Shown here in pieces: positions 1-7,792 of a stretch of 64,000 nucleotides of DNA. The stretch comes from Glycomyces sp. NRRL B-16210. GTDB taxonomy: Bacteria > Actinomycetota > Actinomycetes > Mycobacteriales > Micromonosporaceae. The first letter of the stretch is position 1, and each line of letters opens with the position of its first letter. The stretch covers positions 556,384-620,383 of the forward strand of contig NZ_JOGR01000001.1 of assembly GCF_000719515.1 (NCBI RefSeq). The letters are read 5' to 3'. The notes beneath the pieces were generated by a model. It had not been told where the DNA came from, did no database searches, and saw nothing but the letters and a program-made list of their open reading frames with translations. Made by a program: the position numbers and the translations under genes.

Positions 1-474
1 TTCGATCGCGCCGATGGCGACCTCCGGGCCCGTCTTGCGCAGCAGCTCGGCCACCGCGCCCACGTCGCCGGAGGTGCGGGTGGCGAGGTCGCCGGTCCCG
101 GCGCGCTCCACGGTGCCCAGCGGCAGCCGCAGCACCCGGGCGATGAACGACTCGCGCAGCTTCGCGGCCGCGCGCTCGCCGAGCCGGTAGCCGAGTTTGC
201 GTCCGGTGCGCAGCAGGAGGAGCTGCACGATCACGCAGCCGACGATCGCCCCGCACACCAGGTCCACCCGGGAGGCGGTCCAGCCCGTGCCGATGCCGTC
301 GATGACGTCGCCCAGCATCACCGGCAGGGCCGCTCCGGCCCCGGCCGCGAGCACGTAGAGGGCGACCACGCCGGCGAACGCGGCCCGGTCCTCCACGATC
401 AGGCGCTTGACCGCCCCGAAGATGGCGGCCCGGTCGGCCACTGGCAGGCGACCGGCGGTCTCGTTGGCGCTCAT
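1..474 (-). CDS. ABC exporter subunit, transmembrane part only (cut by window edge)
   Basis: The ATG lies at 472-474 and overlaps the stop of the upstream ABC gene (TGATG), so the two are translationally coupled and probably form a heterodimer. About 158 N-terminal residues are visible. They hold the first transmembrane helices of an ABC type-1 exporter domain, with hydrophobic stretches near residues 35-60 and 70-90, then the intracellular-loop pattern LRESFIARVLRLPLG and a TGDLATRTSGDV motif typical of the family. The nucleotide-binding domain lies outside the window, so substrate and ATPase integrity cannot be judged. Because its partner lacks a usable Walker A, I infer that this subunit supplies the working ATP site. 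Confidence 0.85.
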   Translation of the reverse strand, partial: MSANETAGRLPVADRAAIFGAVKRLIVEDRAAFAGVVALYVLAAGAGAALPVMLGDVIDGIGTGWTASRVDLVCGAIVGCVIVQLLLLRTGRKLGYRLGERAAAKLRESFIARVLRLPLGTVERAGTGDLATRTSGDVGAVAELLRKTGPEVAIGAIE

Positions 475-2174
475 CAGGACTCCTGTCGCGAAGTGAGGCT
501 GCGGTACTCGCCGTGCTCGGCGAGCTCGGCGTGGGTGCCGGAGGCGCGGACCTTCCCGTCGACCATCCACACCACCCGGTCGGCCCGGCTCAGCCACAGC
601 GGCGAAGCGGTCACGACCGCGGTCGTGCGCCCGGCGCGGGCCGCGGCGACGCGCTCGGCGATGAGCGACTCGGTGTGGGCGTCCACCGCCGAGGTCGGCT
701 CGACGGCGAGGAGGATCTCGGCGTCGGCCGCGAGCGCCCGCGCCAGGCGCAGCCGTTGGCGCTGGCCGCCGGAGAGGTTGCGGCCGCCGTTGGTGATCTC
801 GCCGTCGAGGGTCGATCCGAGGCTGGAGTAGACGTCGGCGGCGCAGGCGTCCTCGATCGCGGCGAGCGCCTTCGCCTCGTCGATGCCGGCCGAGCCGACC
901 CGGAGGGTCTCGCCGAGGCTCTGGGCGAACAGGTAGTCGTCGCGCAGCAGCAGGACCCGCTCGCGGACCTCCGCCAGCGCGAGCGAACCGAGCGGCGAGT
1001 CGCCCCATCGGGCCTCGGAGTCGCGGTAGCGCGCCAGGCGCTCCATGGCGGCCTCGGTGGGCTTGGCCTCGGCGCTGACGACCACCGACAGCAGCCCGGG
1101 CGTGATCGACAGGCCCGAGGCGGGATCGACCAGCGGTCCCCGCGCGCCCGCGCCGGTCCCGTCGTCGGCGACGTCGCTGCGGGTCTTGAAGAACGCGGTG
1201 AGCCGCCGGGAGGCGACCTGCGCGGCGATCACCGACTGCGCCATGCCGATCATCGCCCCCGAGTGCTGGGCCACGAGCGCGGTGATGCCGAACGCCGCCG
1301 AGAGCTCCCCGACGGTGATCGACCCCGTCAGCGCCAGGCGCGCGCCGACCCAGGTGACCGCGGCGATGAGCGCCAGCGGCAGGCTCGAACGCAGGCCCTG
1401 CACCCACGAGTCGGCCCGCGCCACGCCGTAGCCGGCGTCGCGCAGATGCGTCGAGGCGACCTTGTACCGGCGCGAGAACTGCGCCTCGCCGCCGACGCCG
1501 CGCAGGACCCGCAGCCCGCCGACCACGTCGCTCGCCTGGCCCGTGAGCGTCGCGACCGAGGAGCGGTAGGCGATCTGGTGGTGCTGGAGCCGGCTGAGCA
1601 CGGGCCCGACGACGAACCCGATGAGGACCACCCCGACCAGCGCCGTGACCCCCAGCGCCGCGTCGGCCCGCCACAGCAGGACCGTGCCGACCGCCGTCAT
1701 CACCAGGCCCATCCACCCGAACCCGAGCTGGAAGATGAACGAACCGGTCTTGTGCGCGTCCTCGGTCGAGAGGTTCACCATCTCGCCGGGGGAGATCGCG
1801 CCCCGCACGCCCGTCCCGGCCCGGTTGAGGTGGTCGGTCAGGTTCCGCACCGTGCGCACCCGCGCGTGCGACTCGGCCATGAACAGCGCCCGGTAGCCGG
1901 CGACGAACACCCACGAGGAGGCGATCGCGACCGTGCCGAGCACGATCGACCACGGCAGCAGCGGCTCGGTCGTGCCCGCCAGCAGCACCTCGTCGATGAC
2001 CTTCGCGATGGCCCAAGGCAGCAGCACCCAGGCCGTGCCCGAGACGCTGAGCAGCCCGAACCCGAGCATCACCAGGCCGGTGTGGGCCCGCGCGACCGAG
2101 ACGAGGTACCGCCACGGATCGGCGGGCATGTCCCGGACGGACGGTCGGGGCGGGCGCAGCGGGTTCGGGTTCAC
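474..2174 (-). CDS. ABC exporter subunit with degenerate ATP-binding domain
   Basis: Full-length type-1 exporter half (566 aa): six helices over about residues 20-300, then a nucleotide-binding domain. The GTG at 2174 was chosen because it has a GAGAG site just upstream and falls 5 nt past the end of the DUF255 gene; an internal ATG at 2129 has no ribosome site. The ATPase motifs are broken. The Walker A position reads SAEAKPTEA instead of GxxGxGKST, Walker B reads ILLAVEP with its Asp replaced, and the H-loop His is replaced in VVTASPLWL. The signature LSGGQRQR is intact near residue 467. This fits a heterodimer in which one site joins the partner's Walker A to this LSGGQ. The substrate is unknown. 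Confidence 0.88.
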   Translation of the reverse strand: MNPNPLRPPRPSVRDMPADPWRYLVSVARAHTGLVMLGFGLLSVSGTAWVLLPWAIAKVIDEVLLAGTTEPLLPWSIVLGTVAIASSWVFVAGYRALFMAESHARVRTVRNLTDHLNRAGTGVRGAISPGEMVNLSTEDAHKTGSFIFQLGFGWMGLVMTAVGTVLLWRADAALGVTALVGVVLIGFVVGPVLSRLQHHQIAYRSSVATLTGQASDVVGGLRVLRGVGGEAQFSRRYKVASTHLRDAGYGVARADSWVQGLRSSLPLALIAAVTWVGARLALTGSITVGELSAAFGITALVAQHSGAMIGMAQSVIAAQVASRRLTAFFKTRSDVADDGTGAGARGPLVDPASGLSITPGLLSVVVSAEAKPTEAAMERLARYRDSEARWGDSPLGSLALAEVRERVLLLRDDYLFAQSLGETLRVGSAGIDEAKALAAIEDACAADVYSSLGSTLDGEITNGGRNLSGGQRQRLRLARALAADAEILLAVEPTSAVDAHTESLIAERVAAARAGRTTAVVTASPLWLSRADRVVWMVDGKVRASGTHAELAEHGEYRSLTSRQES

Positions 2175-2179
2175 AACTC

Positions 2180-4042
2180 TCAAACGTAAGCGGCGCGCTT
2201 GCCGAGCGGCAAGGCGATTTCCCACCCGGGCCGGTGTGATTCGACCCGCAGATTCCCGTGCCCGGCGGGTAACTCGCCGCTCTGCGCGCGCACCAGCGCC
2301 TCGGCCGCCGAGTGCAGACCCGCGGTGAAACGCGGATTCGCCGTCATCACCGGCTCGGCCCGCGCGATCGCCCGCCACGCGTCGTCCTTGTACGTCTCCT
2401 CGCCCGTGACCTGCCAGGCCTCCAGCAGCGCCGACGCCGCCAGCGCCCAACCCGAGGCCGTCGGGCCGTCGTGCACGTCCGCCGGGCGCGTCACCAGCGA
2501 CTCCGCGTCCGAAGCCGTGTCGTGGAACCCCCCGAGGCCGTCGCCGAAACGCTCCCGGACCTGCTCCAGCAGCGCCCGCGCCGGAGCGATCCACGCCCCG
2601 CCGAGGCGCAGGAACCCGATCGCCACCGCCGCGTAGTCCTCCAGAATCCCCGGCGCCTCCGAGACCGCCCCGTCGAGCGAGACCCGCGCCAACCGGCCGT
2701 CCTCGCCCAGATGCAGGCGGACCAGCAGCTCAGCGGCCCGCTCGGCCGCCAGCAGCGCGTCCCGCGCGCCCGTGCGCGAGCCGTACTCCGCCAGCGCCGC
2801 GATCGCGAGCCCGTTCCACGCCGCGACGACCTTGTCGTCGCGGCCCGGCTGCGGGCGCTCGCGCCGCACCGCCGCGAGCCGGTGGCGCACCGCCGCCCAC
2901 CGCGCCCCGTCCTCGGGATCCTCAGGCAGCTCCAGCACGTTCGCGCCGTGCTCGAAGTTCGGATTCGCCGCCTCCACCCCGAACACCCCGGCCGCCCAGG
3001 CCGCGTCCTCGCCGAGGACCTCCTCGAGCTCGGCGTACGTCCACGCGTACGTCAGGCCCTCCACGCCGTCGGTGTCGGCGTCGAACGCCGCCGCGAAACC
3101 GCCCTCGGCGGTCGTGAAGTGCTCCAGCAGGAACGCCGCCGTCTCATCGGCGACCCGCGCGAACAGCTCGCCCTCCCCGTACAGCCGCGAGTACAGCCAC
3201 AGCAGCTCGGCGTTGTCGTACAGCATCTTCTCGAAGTGCGGCACGCTCCAGGCCTCGTCGGTGCTGTAGCGCGCGAACCCGCCTTCGAGCTGGTCGTAGA
3301 TCCCCCCGCGCGCCATCCGCTCGGCCGTCAGCCGCACATGGTCGAGCAGTGAGCCGTCGCCGGAGCGCACGTACGCGTCCAGCAGGAACCGCAGCGCCGG
3401 CACGCTCGGGAACTTCGGGGCCGTGCCGAACCCGCCGTGGACGGTGTCGGCCGAGGCCAGGAGCGTCGCGGCCGCCGCGTCGAGCATCCCGGTGCGGATC
3501 GGCGGCGCCGGCGGGCACGGCCCGTCCAGCGGGCATGCCACCGTGACGTCGGCGAACGCCGGACCGCCCTGCGCGCTCGCCTCCACGATCGCCGAACCCT
3601 GATGGCGCAGCTCCTCGCGCTGGCCCGTCCACGCGCTGTGCACCGCGTCGAGCAGCCGCAGGAAATGGGACTTCGGGAAGTAGGTCCCGGCGAAGAACGG
3701 CGTCCCGTCGGGGAAGGCGAACACCGTCATCGGCCACCCGCCCTGGCCCGTGATCGCCATCGTGGCCTGCATGTAGACCGCGTCGAGGTCCGGGCGCTCC
3801 TCGCGGTCGACCTTCACCGCCACGAACCGGTCGTTGATCGCCGCGGCGACCACCTTGTCCTCGAACGACTCGTGCGCCATCACATGGCACCAGTGGCAGG
3901 TGGAGTAGCCGATCGAGATGAGCAGCGGCACGTCCCGGCGCTCGGCCTCGGCCAGCGCCTCAGGACTCCACTGCCGCCAATCCACTGGGTTGTCAGCGTG
4001 CTGGCGGAGGTAGGGCGACAAGGCTCCGGCAAGGTGGTTCAT
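2180..4042 (-). CDS. Thioredoxin-domain DUF255 protein (YyaL/SPATA20-like)
   Basis: 620 aa, usual length for the family. The N-terminal thioredoxin-like domain shows SPYLRQHADNPVDW, the CxxC motif in YSTCHWCHVMAHESFED, the KVDREERPDLD block and GGWPMTVF with GTYFP. The C-terminal two thirds form the helical barrel expected of this family, with DDKVVAAWNGL. The precise reaction is not established in bacteria. ATG 4042 is preceded by GGGAGG; a TTG at 4066 is also in frame but overlaps the preceding gene. The first 63 nt (3980-4042) differ from the broken copy at 6139-6201 at 15 positions, whereas the next 87 nt are identical. The gene's 5' end was therefore exchanged when the AbiE-like module arrived, and expression now probably depends on that module's promoter. 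Confidence 0.93.
   Translation of the reverse strand: MNHLAGALSPYLRQHADNPVDWRQWSPEALAEAERRDVPLLISIGYSTCHWCHVMAHESFEDKVVAAAINDRFVAVKVDREERPDLDAVYMQATMAITGQGGWPMTVFAFPDGTPFFAGTYFPKSHFLRLLDAVHSAWTGQREELRHQGSAIVEASAQGGPAFADVTVACPLDGPCPPAPPIRTGMLDAAAATLLASADTVHGGFGTAPKFPSVPALRFLLDAYVRSGDGSLLDHVRLTAERMARGGIYDQLEGGFARYSTDEAWSVPHFEKMLYDNAELLWLYSRLYGEGELFARVADETAAFLLEHFTTAEGGFAAAFDADTDGVEGLTYAWTYAELEEVLGEDAAWAAGVFGVEAANPNFEHGANVLELPEDPEDGARWAAVRHRLAAVRRERPQPGRDDKVVAAWNGLAIAALAEYGSRTGARDALLAAERAAELLVRLHLGEDGRLARVSLDGAVSEAPGILEDYAAVAIGFLRLGGAWIAPARALLEQVRERFGDGLGGFHDTASDAESLVTRPADVHDGPTASGWALAASALLEAWQVTGEETYKDDAWRAIARAEPVMTANPRFTAGLHSAAEALVRAQSGELPAGHGNLRVESHRPGWEIALPLGKRAAYV
3893..3979. repeat. 87-nt perfect direct repeat, copy 1 (inside DUF255 gene)
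   Basis: This stretch is identical to 6052-6138. It encodes the segment from about SPEAL to the first half of the STCHWCH motif. Beyond 3979 the two copies fall abruptly to 48 of 63 matching bases, which marks a recombination boundary. Confidence 0.95.
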
Positions 4043-4062
4043 CCCACCAGCCTCCCACAGCT

Positions 4063-4869
4063 TCAATCAAGCGTCCCAAGGCTCTCCAAGAGGTCCTCGA
4101 CCAGGGCGCGCATTGATTCGGCCACAATTTCCGGGTCCTCCACTCCCGCTGTGGCCGCGATTGCGAGGCGAATGAGGACCTCCTCTGGGTCGGTCCGCAG
4201 GAATTCGACCGCCGCTCGAGTGACACCCGCTGTCAGCACATGATCGACGAGCTTGCGGAGCATGTCCGCGAGCATTTCCGGCTCTGACGTCTGGAGGAGA
4301 CGGAACACGTCGAGCCCGTCCTTCGGCTGCAGGCGGTCAGCGGTGGCTGCCCGCTCGCGAATCTTGGTCAGCTTTGCAATGAGAAGAGCGGTCGGCCCGG
4401 CCGCCCGGATGGTGAACACCCGGGGGTCGGCTTCGGGTTCGAATGAGCGGATCTCGACCGGATCGTTGTCGATCAGCGCGGGTTCGAGACCGGCGGTCTT
4501 CCGTGCCGCTTTGTTGCCGTGCACACCCAGTCGCGCCCCTCTCCGGCCGCCGGTGTTCGACATCTGCTCCGCGGCGACCATCAGATCGACGCGCACGCCG
4601 TCGGTCCAGCTCCAGGTGCCGGGTATGACGAGGAGTTCGAAACCGGCGTCGACGAGTGCCTCGCCGATTCGCGGGTCGTCGCTCAACAGCGTCGCGTCGA
4701 TGGCCAGATCGGCATCGGTGGTCGTCGGCGCGATTGCCGAGCCGGCGCTCCCGGTAAGGAGGTAGACCGCTTGGGCGCCGACGAGCACGAGCGCGTCGAG
4801 CTGCGCTTCGAGGGCTTCGAGCGCGTTGAGGAGCGCGCGTCGGGCCGCTGTGTACTCCTTGCTCGTCAC
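4063..4869 (-). CDS. AbiEii-like nucleotidyltransferase (putative toxin)
   Basis: 268 aa. The N-terminal part has the minimal nucleotidyltransferase pattern of AbiEii/MNT-type proteins: a glycine-led helix (LVGAQAVYLLTGS), then TTTDADLAID carrying the DxD-type metal ligands, and further on VDLMV. The GTG at 4869 overlaps the upstream stop by four bases (GTGA) with GGAG eight bases upstream; a GTG at 4878 is the alternative. Family knowledge suggests transfer of nucleotides to RNA or protein as a type IV toxin, but identity is inferred from motif and pairing only. The gene ends 20 nt before the DUF255 start. Base composition is noticeably less GC-rich than its neighbours, with ATT and TTC-type runs, which supports recent acquisition. 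Confidence 0.6.
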   Translation of the reverse strand: MTSKEYTAARRALLNALEALEAQLDALVLVGAQAVYLLTGSAGSAIAPTTTDADLAIDATLLSDDPRIGEALVDAGFELLVIPGTWSWTDGVRVDLMVAAEQMSNTGGRRGARLGVHGNKAARKTAGLEPALIDNDPVEIRSFEPEADPRVFTIRAAGPTALLIAKLTKIRERAATADRLQPKDGLDVFRLLQTSEPEMLADMLRKLVDHVLTAGVTRAAVEFLRTDPEEVLIRLAIAATAGVEDPEIVAESMRALVEDLLESLGTLD

Positions 4870-5987
4870 AGGGTCCACTCCTCGTCCTGCTCCGCTAGGA
4901 CTTCGATGAGCTGGCCGGCTTCCTCGGGGCCGCGGCCGGGGCTGGTGAGCAGGTCGACCACGGTCTGGCTCGGCGCGGTGTAGGTATGCCCGCCGTCCTT
5001 TCGGGCGCCTCGGAGGACGAGACGATCGAACGGTTCCAAGAGCAGGGCATTGGCGGTTCGTCCGGCATCACGCAGGCGAAGCTCTCGCTTGAGGCGGGGC
5101 ACTTCGCTTGAATACACCGCGAGCAGCGACAGCGGTGTCACCGCCGTCGTGCGTTCCGGCAGGTAGTGGCGGAGCGCCGCGGATCCACCCAGAACATGCG
5201 GCAGGTTTCGCTCGGCGAGTTGCTCAATCAACCAGTCGAGACCGCGGGGGACGAGAACCGACGTCGAATGGTTGGTCGTCGTCACGCCGTAATCGCGGGC
5301 CCACGCCTGTGCGAGCGACTGCTTGTGGACACGGCGGACCGTAGCCTGCTCATCGCGGTCGACCAGATGTTGCTCAGCGAGGTATGCGAGCACCCGGGCG
5401 CTGGTCGCGGTCCCCACACCGGCATGTTCGGCCAGGGGTCGCACTCGCGTGTCGGGGGCCCCGTCCAGCAACGCCCGGACGACGCGGGCCGCGCTCGGCC
5501 CGCGGAGCGATTTGAGGCGTCTGTGGTCGGTTCTTGGAGAAGGGTCTCGCTCCGCCCCGCTGCGGCTGATGAACACTGCCGGCTCATCAAGTTCGAGACG
5601 CATGTTCCCACTGGCGTCGTACCAGCCGACGCCGTGCTCTAGGAGCAGCTCTCGAGCACGTGGCGACAAGAAGTTCGACACCACGACCCGGTTGAGTCCG
5701 TTCGGAAATCGGTCCTGAAGCGCCGTCGCCAGCGATTCCAGCTGCGCTACGGCGCCGAGGACTGTGCGTGGATCGGCGTGGTGCTTCACCTCGACCAGGA
5801 GGGCCACGTGTGTTCCGGCGGGAGTGGCGATGGTGAGGACCAGGTCGGCACGTCTGGCAGACTCCTGGTGCTCCAGTCTCGCTTCACGGTGCGCCTCCAG
5901 CGTCCAGGTCGCGGGGAGCAGCGTTCGAAGCTCCTGCTCGAAGGCGTCAAGCAGCGATGTCTCGCTTTCAGGGCTGATCCGCGTCAT
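4866..5987 (-). CDS. AbiEi-like HTH protein (putative antitoxin/autoregulator)
   Basis: 373 aa. The N-terminal about 150 residues look like an endonuclease-like fold (RRADLVLTI, LLVEVKHHADP, then HGVGWYDASGNMRL). A winged helix follows near residues 165-215 (RVVRALLDGAP, VGTATSARVLAYLAEQHLV), with a C-terminal domain containing LGGSAALRHYLPE. This architecture and its pairing with the downstream nucleotidyltransferase match AbiEi-type antitoxins, which repress their own promoter; that assignment is inference. The ATG at 5987 sits inside an inverted repeat and only 7 nt from a TATACT box, so the mRNA is probably leaderless. The gene overlaps the next one by 4 nt. Confidence 0.6.
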   Translation of the reverse strand: MTRISPESETSLLDAFEQELRTLLPATWTLEAHREARLEHQESARRADLVLTIATPAGTHVALLVEVKHHADPRTVLGAVAQLESLATALQDRFPNGLNRVVVSNFLSPRARELLLEHGVGWYDASGNMRLELDEPAVFISRSGAERDPSPRTDHRRLKSLRGPSAARVVRALLDGAPDTRVRPLAEHAGVGTATSARVLAYLAEQHLVDRDEQATVRRVHKQSLAQAWARDYGVTTTNHSTSVLVPRGLDWLIEQLAERNLPHVLGGSAALRHYLPERTTAVTPLSLLAVYSSEVPRLKRELRLRDAGRTANALLLEPFDRLVLRGARKDGGHTYTAPSQTVVDLLTSPGRGPEEAGQLIEVLAEQDEEWTL

Positions 5988-6013
5988 GCGGATCAGTATA
6001 TATTGCGGATCAG
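5974..6013 (-). promoter_or_regulatory. Autoregulated leaderless promoter with three GCGGATCAG operator repeats
   Basis: CTGATCCGC at 5974-5982 and GCGGATCAG at 5988-5996 form a 9-bp inverted repeat around the start codon. A third copy, GCGGATCAG, lies at 6005-6013. On the minus strand TATACT (5995-6000) ends 7 nt before the ATG, so transcription should begin at or next to the start codon. Operators overlapping the -10 box and start codon suggest tight repression by the winged-helix protein encoded here. Confidence 0.65.
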
Positions 6014-6045
6014 CTCAGATGGTGGGGCCGGAACGGCAGTCTCGA

Positions 6046-6201
6046 CTACCGGTGGCAGGTGGAGTAGCCGATCGAGATGAGCAGCGGCACGTCCCGGCGC
6101 TCGGCCTCGGCCAGCGCCTCAGGACTCCACTGCCGCCACGCCACCGGATTGGCGGCGTGCTGGCGCAGGTACGGGGACAGGGCTCCGGCCAACTCGTTCA
6201 C
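6046..6201 (-). pseudogene. Broken 5' end of DUF255 gene
   Basis: A GTG at 6201 opens a reading frame matching the first about 48 residues of the DUF255 protein (NELAGALSPYLRQH, AANPVAWRQWSPEAL). It breaks off within the thioredoxin motif (STCHR instead of STCHWCH) and stops at 6046. The 5' part is very GC-rich like the rest of the chromosome, so this is probably the original gene start left behind when the module at 3980-6051 was inserted. Confidence 0.92.
6052..6138. repeat. 87-nt perfect direct repeat, copy 2 (DUF255 remnant)
   Basis: Identical to 3893-3979. The two copies bracket the AbiE-like gene pair, so recombination between them would excise 2159 bp and restore a single DUF255 gene. 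Confidence 0.95.
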
Positions 6202-6349
6202 CCCCCAAGCCTCGCACACCGCGTCGGCCCGCGGCCTCCGGCGCAGGCGAAGGTAGGGCCAGCCGTACCGCCGACCGGGTGCAGGCTGGGGTGGGGATTC
6301 GGGTGCGCGCGTCACTGATTTCGGGGCCTGAAATCGCGAGTCTTATTGC

Positions 6350-7372
6350 ATGGTTTCATTTGCCCCCGCGGGGAACAGGGCCGACCGGGCCCAGGCACCC
6401 GATCCGACGTCAGTCCTCAATGGATTCGCTTTCGCCGGGTACGCGGCCCTCGCCGCCGGACTCGTCGCCATGCTCGTCCTCCACGCGACCTCGGGGCTCA
6501 ACCCCCTCTACGCGGTCGTCAGCGTCCACCTCTACACGCCGCTCGGCTGGCTGCTGCCGGTCGCACTGGGCCTGTTCGCCCTCGGCGGCTGCTCGTTCGC
6601 GCTCTGCGCCCGCGTCGCCGGCGCCCCGCGCTGGCTGCCGTGGACGCTGTACACGTGGGCCGCGTTCATCAGCGTCGTGGCGATCGTGCCCTCGGACCCG
6701 ATGGGCGTGGAGCACTTCTCGGCCGGCCACTTCGTGCACCGCTACGCGGCGTTCGCCGCGTTCTGCACCATGGCGGTCCTCGGGATCGTCCTGGGCCGGT
6801 GGCTGCGGCGAAACGAACCGGGGGAGCGGCGCAACGCGCTCGCCTCGGAGGTCTGCGGCTGGTTCTCGATCGCGGTGCTGACCTTCACCTCGGCCCCGTA
6901 CGTGCTCGAGTGGTTCGGCGTCGGCCGCCCGTGGTGGCTGGAGATGGGCGGGCTGCTCCAGCGCCTGACCGTGGCCTCGGGGCTGGTCGCGCTCGTGGTC
7001 GTCGGCCGCTACCTCCAGCGCCGCACCGCGGCCGAGCCTCCGTCAGTAGAAGCCCTCGGCCTCGGACTTCGCCCAGGCGCCGCACGGGTTGCTGTAGCGG
7101 TTGGCGATGTAGCCCAGGCCCCAGCGGATCTGGGTGACCGGGTTGGTCTGCCAGTCGTCGCCTTCGGAGGCCATCTTGGACCCGGGGTAGGCCTGGGGGA
7201 TGCCGTAGGCGCCGATCGAGTTCGCCGCGAGCTCGTTCCAGCCCGACTCCTTGGTCCACAGCCGCTCCAGGCAGGCGAACTGCTCCAGGTCGAAGCCCCA
7301 GTCGAGGGTGATCGCGCAGCCGGTGGCGCGGTTCCCGGAGTACTCGCCGCAACTGGACGGTATATCCACTGA
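6350..7372 (+). CDS. DUF998-like multi-pass membrane protein with runaway 3' end
   Basis: Residues 1 to about 230 read as a six-helix membrane protein: hydrophobic segments start at FAFAGYAALAAG, then a second pair, a loop IVPSDPMGVEHFSAGHFVH, and three further helices ending in GRYLQRR. The pattern resembles DUF998 proteins, whose function is unknown. After about residue 232 the frame continues through a low-information stretch that is exactly antisense to the convergent gene 7043-7714, stopping only at 7372. Natural family length would end near 7045, so the original stop seems to have been lost. The ATG at 6350 has no clear Shine-Dalgarno site and the start is uncertain. Confidence 0.6.
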   Translation: MVSFAPAGNRADRAQAPDPTSVLNGFAFAGYAALAAGLVAMLVLHATSGLNPLYAVVSVHLYTPLGWLLPVALGLFALGGCSFALCARVAGAPRWLPWTLYTWAAFISVVAIVPSDPMGVEHFSAGHFVHRYAAFAAFCTMAVLGIVLGRWLRRNEPGERRNALASEVCGWFSIAVLTFTSAPYVLEWFGVGRPWWLEMGGLLQRLTVASGLVALVVVGRYLQRRTAAEPPSVEALGLGLRPGAARVAVAVGDVAQAPADLGDRVGLPVVAFGGHLGPGVGLGDAVGADRVRRELVPARLLGPQPLQAGELLQVEAPVEGDRAAGGAVPGVLAATGRYIH

Positions 7373-7714
7373 GGTCGGGTTGGTGTTCCTCGCGGCCTCC
7401 TCGGCGGCCCGGTCGGCGTCGGCCTGGGCGTCGTCGAGGCCCGCGGCCTTGTCCATCGCGTACTCGGCGACGGCCTCGGCCTTGACCGACACGTCGGCGC
7501 CCGCGGTGGCCGCGATGTAGTCGAGGTGGTGGCCGCGGATCTCCTCGTAGGCGGCCTCGGCCTCGGCCTGCTGCTCGGCGGCGGCCTGGCTCGAGTGGGC
7601 GGCGTCCTCCTCGGCCGGGTCGTCGGAGACGGCCATGACGGCGATGACCGCGCCGAGCGCGAGGACGAGGACGGCGGCGATCCTGGCGGCGTGCCGGGTC
7701 AGTCGGGGGAGCAT
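7043..7714 (-). CDS. Secreted lysozyme/transglycosylase-like protein, paralogue 1
   Basis: 223 aa with ATG 7714 and GGAG about 8 nt upstream. A signal anchor (residues 10-30, IAAVLVLALGAVIAVMAV) leads to a long Ala/Glu-rich coiled coil and a C-terminal domain of about 90 residues: LWTKESGWNELAANS, then GAYGIPQAYPGSKM and TQIRWGLGYIANRY. This E-S-x-W plus GxxGIPQ pattern is that of the transglycosylase-like C-terminal domain found in actinobacterial cell-wall proteins. The Glu in KESGW is the probable catalytic residue. The protein ends in GFY. It is a tandem paralogue of the gene at 7793-8497 and lies antisense to the tail of the DUF998-like gene. Confidence 0.82.
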   Translation of the reverse strand: MLPRLTRHAARIAAVLVLALGAVIAVMAVSDDPAEEDAAHSSQAAAEQQAEAEAAYEEIRGHHLDYIAATAGADVSVKAEAVAEYAMDKAAGLDDAQADADRAAEEAARNTNPTSVDIPSSCGEYSGNRATGCAITLDWGFDLEQFACLERLWTKESGWNELAANSIGAYGIPQAYPGSKMASEGDDWQTNPVTQIRWGLGYIANRYSNPCGAWAKSEAEGFY

Positions 7715-7792
7715 GTGCGACTCCGGGGTGGGAGTTGGGGGAGGAGCGGACCGGGGCGGACGGTGGGCCCGCCCCGGCTCGGTGCGTTCAGG

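Noticed and set aside
4063..6051. Insertion sequence or integron around the AbiE-like pair
   Set aside because: No transposase, integrase or terminal inverted repeats are present; the only boundary feature is the 87-nt duplication of the target gene.
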